This document shows, piece by piece, positions 61,752 through 64,000 of a stretch of 64,000 nucleotides of DNA. The position numbers and the translations under genes were made by a program. The notes beneath the pieces are model-generated. The model made no database searches. It was not told the DNA's origin and saw only the letters and a list, made by a program, of their open reading frames with translations. The stretch comes from an uncultured Tropicimonas sp. (GTDB lineage: Bacteria; Pseudomonadota; Alphaproteobacteria; Rhodobacterales; Rhodobacteraceae). The stretch spans positions 1 to 64,000 of the forward strand of contig CANMIP010000031.1 of NCBI GenBank assembly GCA_947497945.1. The letters are read 5' to 3'. How positions within the stretch are numbered: the first letter of the stretch is position 1; every line of letters starts with the position of its first letter.

Positions 61752-63395
61752 ATGGAGGACGCTTTGGCGCCGAAACTCGAGATATCCCTTTTCGGGACCT
61801 GTTCTGTTTTCCTCGCCGGCAGCGAACGGATCGAGATTCGTGGCGCCAAGCACAGGGCCCTCTTCGCACTCCTGGCGACGGCGCCGATGGGCCGGCGCTC
61901 GCGCGCCAAGCTGCAGGAGACGCTCTGGGGAGCCTCGGATTACGACAGCGGCCACCAGAACCTTCGCCGGGCACTGTCGGACCTGCGCAAGCAGCTTGGT
62001 GCGAGCTTCGAGAAGGTGCTGCGCACAACCGCCACCGATGTCCAGCTCTCGCTCGATCACACCCATTTCGTCGCCGGGCATGGCGCCTTCCTCAACGACC
62101 TGAATGTCCGCGAACCGGGGTTTATCGCCTGGCGCGACGCGCTGCGCGCGCGCCCCGACCAGCTTGCCGCGCTCGGGCGCGCAAGCCAGAGCGGCGCGAT
62201 CCGCCTGCGCCCGCGCATCAGCGCCCTGCCCCTGGCCGCGCCGGATGGCGATGTGGAATTGAGCGTGACCGGCGATTGGGTGGCCGAGGAGATCTGCCGG
62301 TCGCTCTCCCGGTCCAGCCTGCTGACCGTAATCTCCCATCTCTCGGGCCGCGCCATGGCCCAACGCATGATCGACATCGCCGATGTCCGCGAAACGCTCG
62401 GCGTGGACTATCTCGTGACCGGCACGATCCGCCGTTCCGCGGCGGATCTTGTCTGCGATTTCGATTTTCTCGATGTCGCAACCGGCGAGATCCTGTGGAA
62501 CCGCAACATCGTGGTCGCGCAAGCCCGCTCCATCCAGGCGCTGCCCGAGCGGCTCTCCGACGTGTTGCAGGCCATCGGCCGCTCGGTGGCGCAGACCACG
62601 TTGCGCAACCTGCGCGGCCTGACCCTGCCGGAGATCTCGGACCACGAATTGCTGATTGCCGGCGTGACCTCGATGCATCGCCGCGCGCTACGGGATTTCC
62701 TGACCGCGCGGCAATATCTCGAAGAGACAGCCGCCCGCGCGCCGCGCTCGACCGATGTCCATGCCTGGCTTGGAAAATGGCATGTTCTCAACGTGTTCAA
62801 GGGCTATTCGACGGATCGCAGCGGTGATACCAGCCGGGCGCTTGACTGCACGGCCCGGGCGCTCGATCTCGACCCCGATTCCAGCTTCGCGCTGACCATC
62901 GACGGCTTTGCCCATGCCAATATCCTTGGCGATATCGGCGCGGCCAACCGGCGCTACACCGCCGCGCTCGACCGCAATCCGAACGAGAGCCTGAGCTGGC
63001 TGTTGCGCGGCGCGCTGCTGGCCTTCCAGGATGACGGCACCGGCGCGGTCCAGGCGACCGACACGGCCCGGCGCCTCTCGCCGATCGATCCCTTCGGCTA
63101 TTATTTCGATTCCCTCGCCAGTTCGGCCCATCTGGCGGCGGGGAATTTCGACCGCGCGCTGGAATTTGCCGAGCGCAGCCTGTCGGCCAATGACCGGCAT
63201 ATCTCGACCCTGCGCACCAAGATCACCGCCCAGCACAGCCTCGGCGATGGCGACGGGGCGCGGGCCACGGCAGCGGAACTGACGCGCCGCTTTCCGGAAT
63301 TCCGGCTCGACGAGTATCGCCGCACGCATCCTTCGGCGGAACGTCGGACGGGTCGGCTTGTGATCGAGGCTCTTCGGGCCTCGGGTATTTCTTGA
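61752..63395 (+). CDS. SARP-type winged-helix regulator with TolB/FlgO-like and TPR domains
   Basis: A 547-residue regulator. The N-terminal winged helix (LEISLFGTCSVFLAGSERIE, then LQETLWGASDYDSGHQNLRR) fills residues 8-95. A middle domain at about 150-265 has the pattern of adenylate-cyclase or CadC-associated proteins: WVAEEICRSLSRSSLLTVIS, then LGVDYLVTGTIRRSAADLV and FLDVATGEILWNRN. TPR-like repeats (residues about 290-540) end the protein. It lacks the large NTPase of the first SARP-type regulator. The GGF-repeat protein gene lies 32 bp downstream and is a likely target. Confidence 0.8.
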   Translation: MEDALAPKLEISLFGTCSVFLAGSERIEIRGAKHRALFALLATAPMGRRSRAKLQETLWGASDYDSGHQNLRRALSDLRKQLGASFEKVLRTTATDVQLSLDHTHFVAGHGAFLNDLNVREPGFIAWRDALRARPDQLAALGRASQSGAIRLRPRISALPLAAPDGDVELSVTGDWVAEEICRSLSRSSLLTVISHLSGRAMAQRMIDIADVRETLGVDYLVTGTIRRSAADLVCDFDFLDVATGEILWNRNIVVAQARSIQALPERLSDVLQAIGRSVAQTTLRNLRGLTLPEISDHELLIAGVTSMHRRALRDFLTARQYLEETAARAPRSTDVHAWLGKWHVLNVFKGYSTDRSGDTSRALDCTARALDLDPDSSFALTIDGFAHANILGDIGAANRRYTAALDRNPNESLSWLLRGALLAFQDDGTGAVQATDTARRLSPIDPFGYYFDSLASSAHLAAGNFDRALEFAERSLSANDRHISTLRTKITAQHSLGDGDGARATAAELTRRFPEFRLDEYRRTHPSAERRTGRLVIEALRASGIS

Positions 63396-63427
63396 GGAAC
63401 TTGGAAACAAATTGAAAGGACAGGGCA

Positions 63428-64000
63428 ATGAGCCAATCGGGGGGCTTCGGCGGATTTGGAGGATTTGGTGGCTTCGGAGGCTTTGGCGGTTTCGGGGGCT
63501 TCGGGGGTGGAGCGAATTTCACCGGCCTGGGCGGGTTTCTCGGCGCCGACGATACTGGCGGCTATGACGGGCTGACGACATCCGGCCTGGGAATGACGGC
63601 GGAGGCGCTGCGGCACCTGGCCGGGGACGCGCCGCCGCCGGTGCCGGGCGAGTTGACTCCGGGCGATCCGTCGAACTACGCAAGCCTGGCGGTCTGGGTC
63701 CGCGGATCGCTCTATGTGAGCGAATACCTGTCCGGGATCGCCTGGCAATCCTGCACCTCGGGAGACACCCATTCCAGCGTGCTGAAGATCGACGGGACCG
63801 ATTGGGTCAGCATCCTGCGCCCCTCGGCCGAGCTTCTGCGAGACCAGACCCGCCGGGTGGCCGATTACGCCGCCCTTCGCGAAGAGCGCGGCGCGGAGAT
63901 CCTGTCCCAGCTCGGCTTCCCGACGGCCTATTTCGCCATGATCCTCGGGCTGCATTCCGCGGCCAGCAAGAAGACCTTCGAGCTGATCACCGCGACCTAG
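63428..64000 (+). CDS. GGF-repeat protein with haloperoxidase/PAP2-like N-terminal segment
   Basis: A 190-residue ORF ending in TAG at the last base. Residues 5-25 are seven GGF repeats, followed by a Gly-rich linker. From about residue 83 (YASLAVWVRGSLYVSEYLSG, then ILRPSAELLRDQTRRVADYA and GLHSAASKKTFELITA) it resembles the N-terminal helices of bacterial vanadium-haloperoxidase/PAP2-like proteins, which normally run on to the metal-binding core. The stop right there could be a genuine end, a nonsense mutation, or a split gene continuing beyond the window. AAAGGACAGGGCA precedes the ATG. Confidence 0.6.
   Translation: MSQSGGFGGFGGFGGFGGFGGFGGFGGGANFTGLGGFLGADDTGGYDGLTTSGLGMTAEALRHLAGDAPPPVPGELTPGDPSNYASLAVWVRGSLYVSEYLSGIAWQSCTSGDTHSSVLKIDGTDWVSILRPSAELLRDQTRRVADYAALREERGAEILSQLGFPTAYFAMILGLHSAASKKTFELITAT
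63440..63502 (+). repeat. 9-bp GGF-coding tandem repeat
   Basis: Seven consecutive GGN-GGN-TTY units encode Gly-Gly-Phe at the start of the last ORF. Third bases vary (for example ggatttggaggatttggtgg), so the array is old enough to have diverged or is under protein-level selection. Unit-number change would stay in frame. Confidence 0.85.

Overview
This window looks like a chromosomal segment of a high-GC alphaproteobacterium of the Rhodobacteraceae (Roseobacter group). The reasons are the order phosphoglycolate-phosphatase-like gene / glmU / glmS, an alpha-type SspB with an acidic linker and ClpX-binding tail, several TRAP and ABC solute-uptake operons, an RTX-type acidic protein, and uniformly GC-rich coding sequence. 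I found no rRNA, tRNA or CRISPR array. The calls rest on reading motifs and gene order, not on a database search.

Layout. 0-0.1 kb: the edge of an IS1182-like insertion sequence. 0.2-5.8 kb: a SARP-type ATPase regulator and a DUF4242 protein, divergent from a methyltransferase, a nitrilase and a GFA-family protein. 5.8-8.4 kb: a decayed mobile element (serine recombinase lacking its catalytic domain, HTH relic, mobilisation-like ORF). 8.4-14.9 kb: a complete peptide-type ABC importer with a GAF protein, divergent from an XRE-cupin regulator and the binding protein. 15.0-18.3 kb: a polysaccharide O-acetylation module (SGNH, AlgJ/X-like, AlgI-like MBOAT) whose MBOAT gene carries a stop codon and a frameshift. 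18.6-29.2 kb: a metal-handling island: P1B-4 ATPase, ZIP carrier, PepSY membrane protein, EF-hand/Gly-Gln protein, DUF2946-like protein, then an operon of two NosL-like proteins, a small anchored protein, an FtsX-type permease, an ABC ATPase and a Cys-containing membrane protein.

29.2-42.0 kb: a catabolic and uptake island. A spermidine/putrescine-type ABC importer ends with an Asp/Glu/hydantoin racemase gene. It is divergent from a GntR regulator, with a perfect 12-bp palindrome between them. A GNAT protein, a TRAP transporter, diaminopropionate ammonia-lyase and N-carbamoyl-D-amino-acid hydrolase follow. Together they suggest import and breakdown of carbamoylated or hydantoin-type amino-acid derivatives. 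42.1-47.5 kb: small proteins, a secreted-protein pseudogene, sspB, an esterase and an Atm1-type exporter. 47.8-52.4 kb: two TRAP binding proteins without permeases flank a hybrid sensor kinase. 52.6-60.0 kb: orphan iron-type ABC ATPase, DegT aminotransferase, HAD phosphatase, glmU, glmS and an AlkD-like protein. 60.1-64.0 kb: an RTX-type acidic protein, a small protein, a second SARP-type regulator with TPRs, and a protein with seven GGF repeats at the window edge.

Most likely to be under-described: the NosL/FtsX/ABC operon without nosZ in view, the binding-protein / kinase / binding-protein cluster, and the SARP-TPR / GGF-repeat pair at the right edge.
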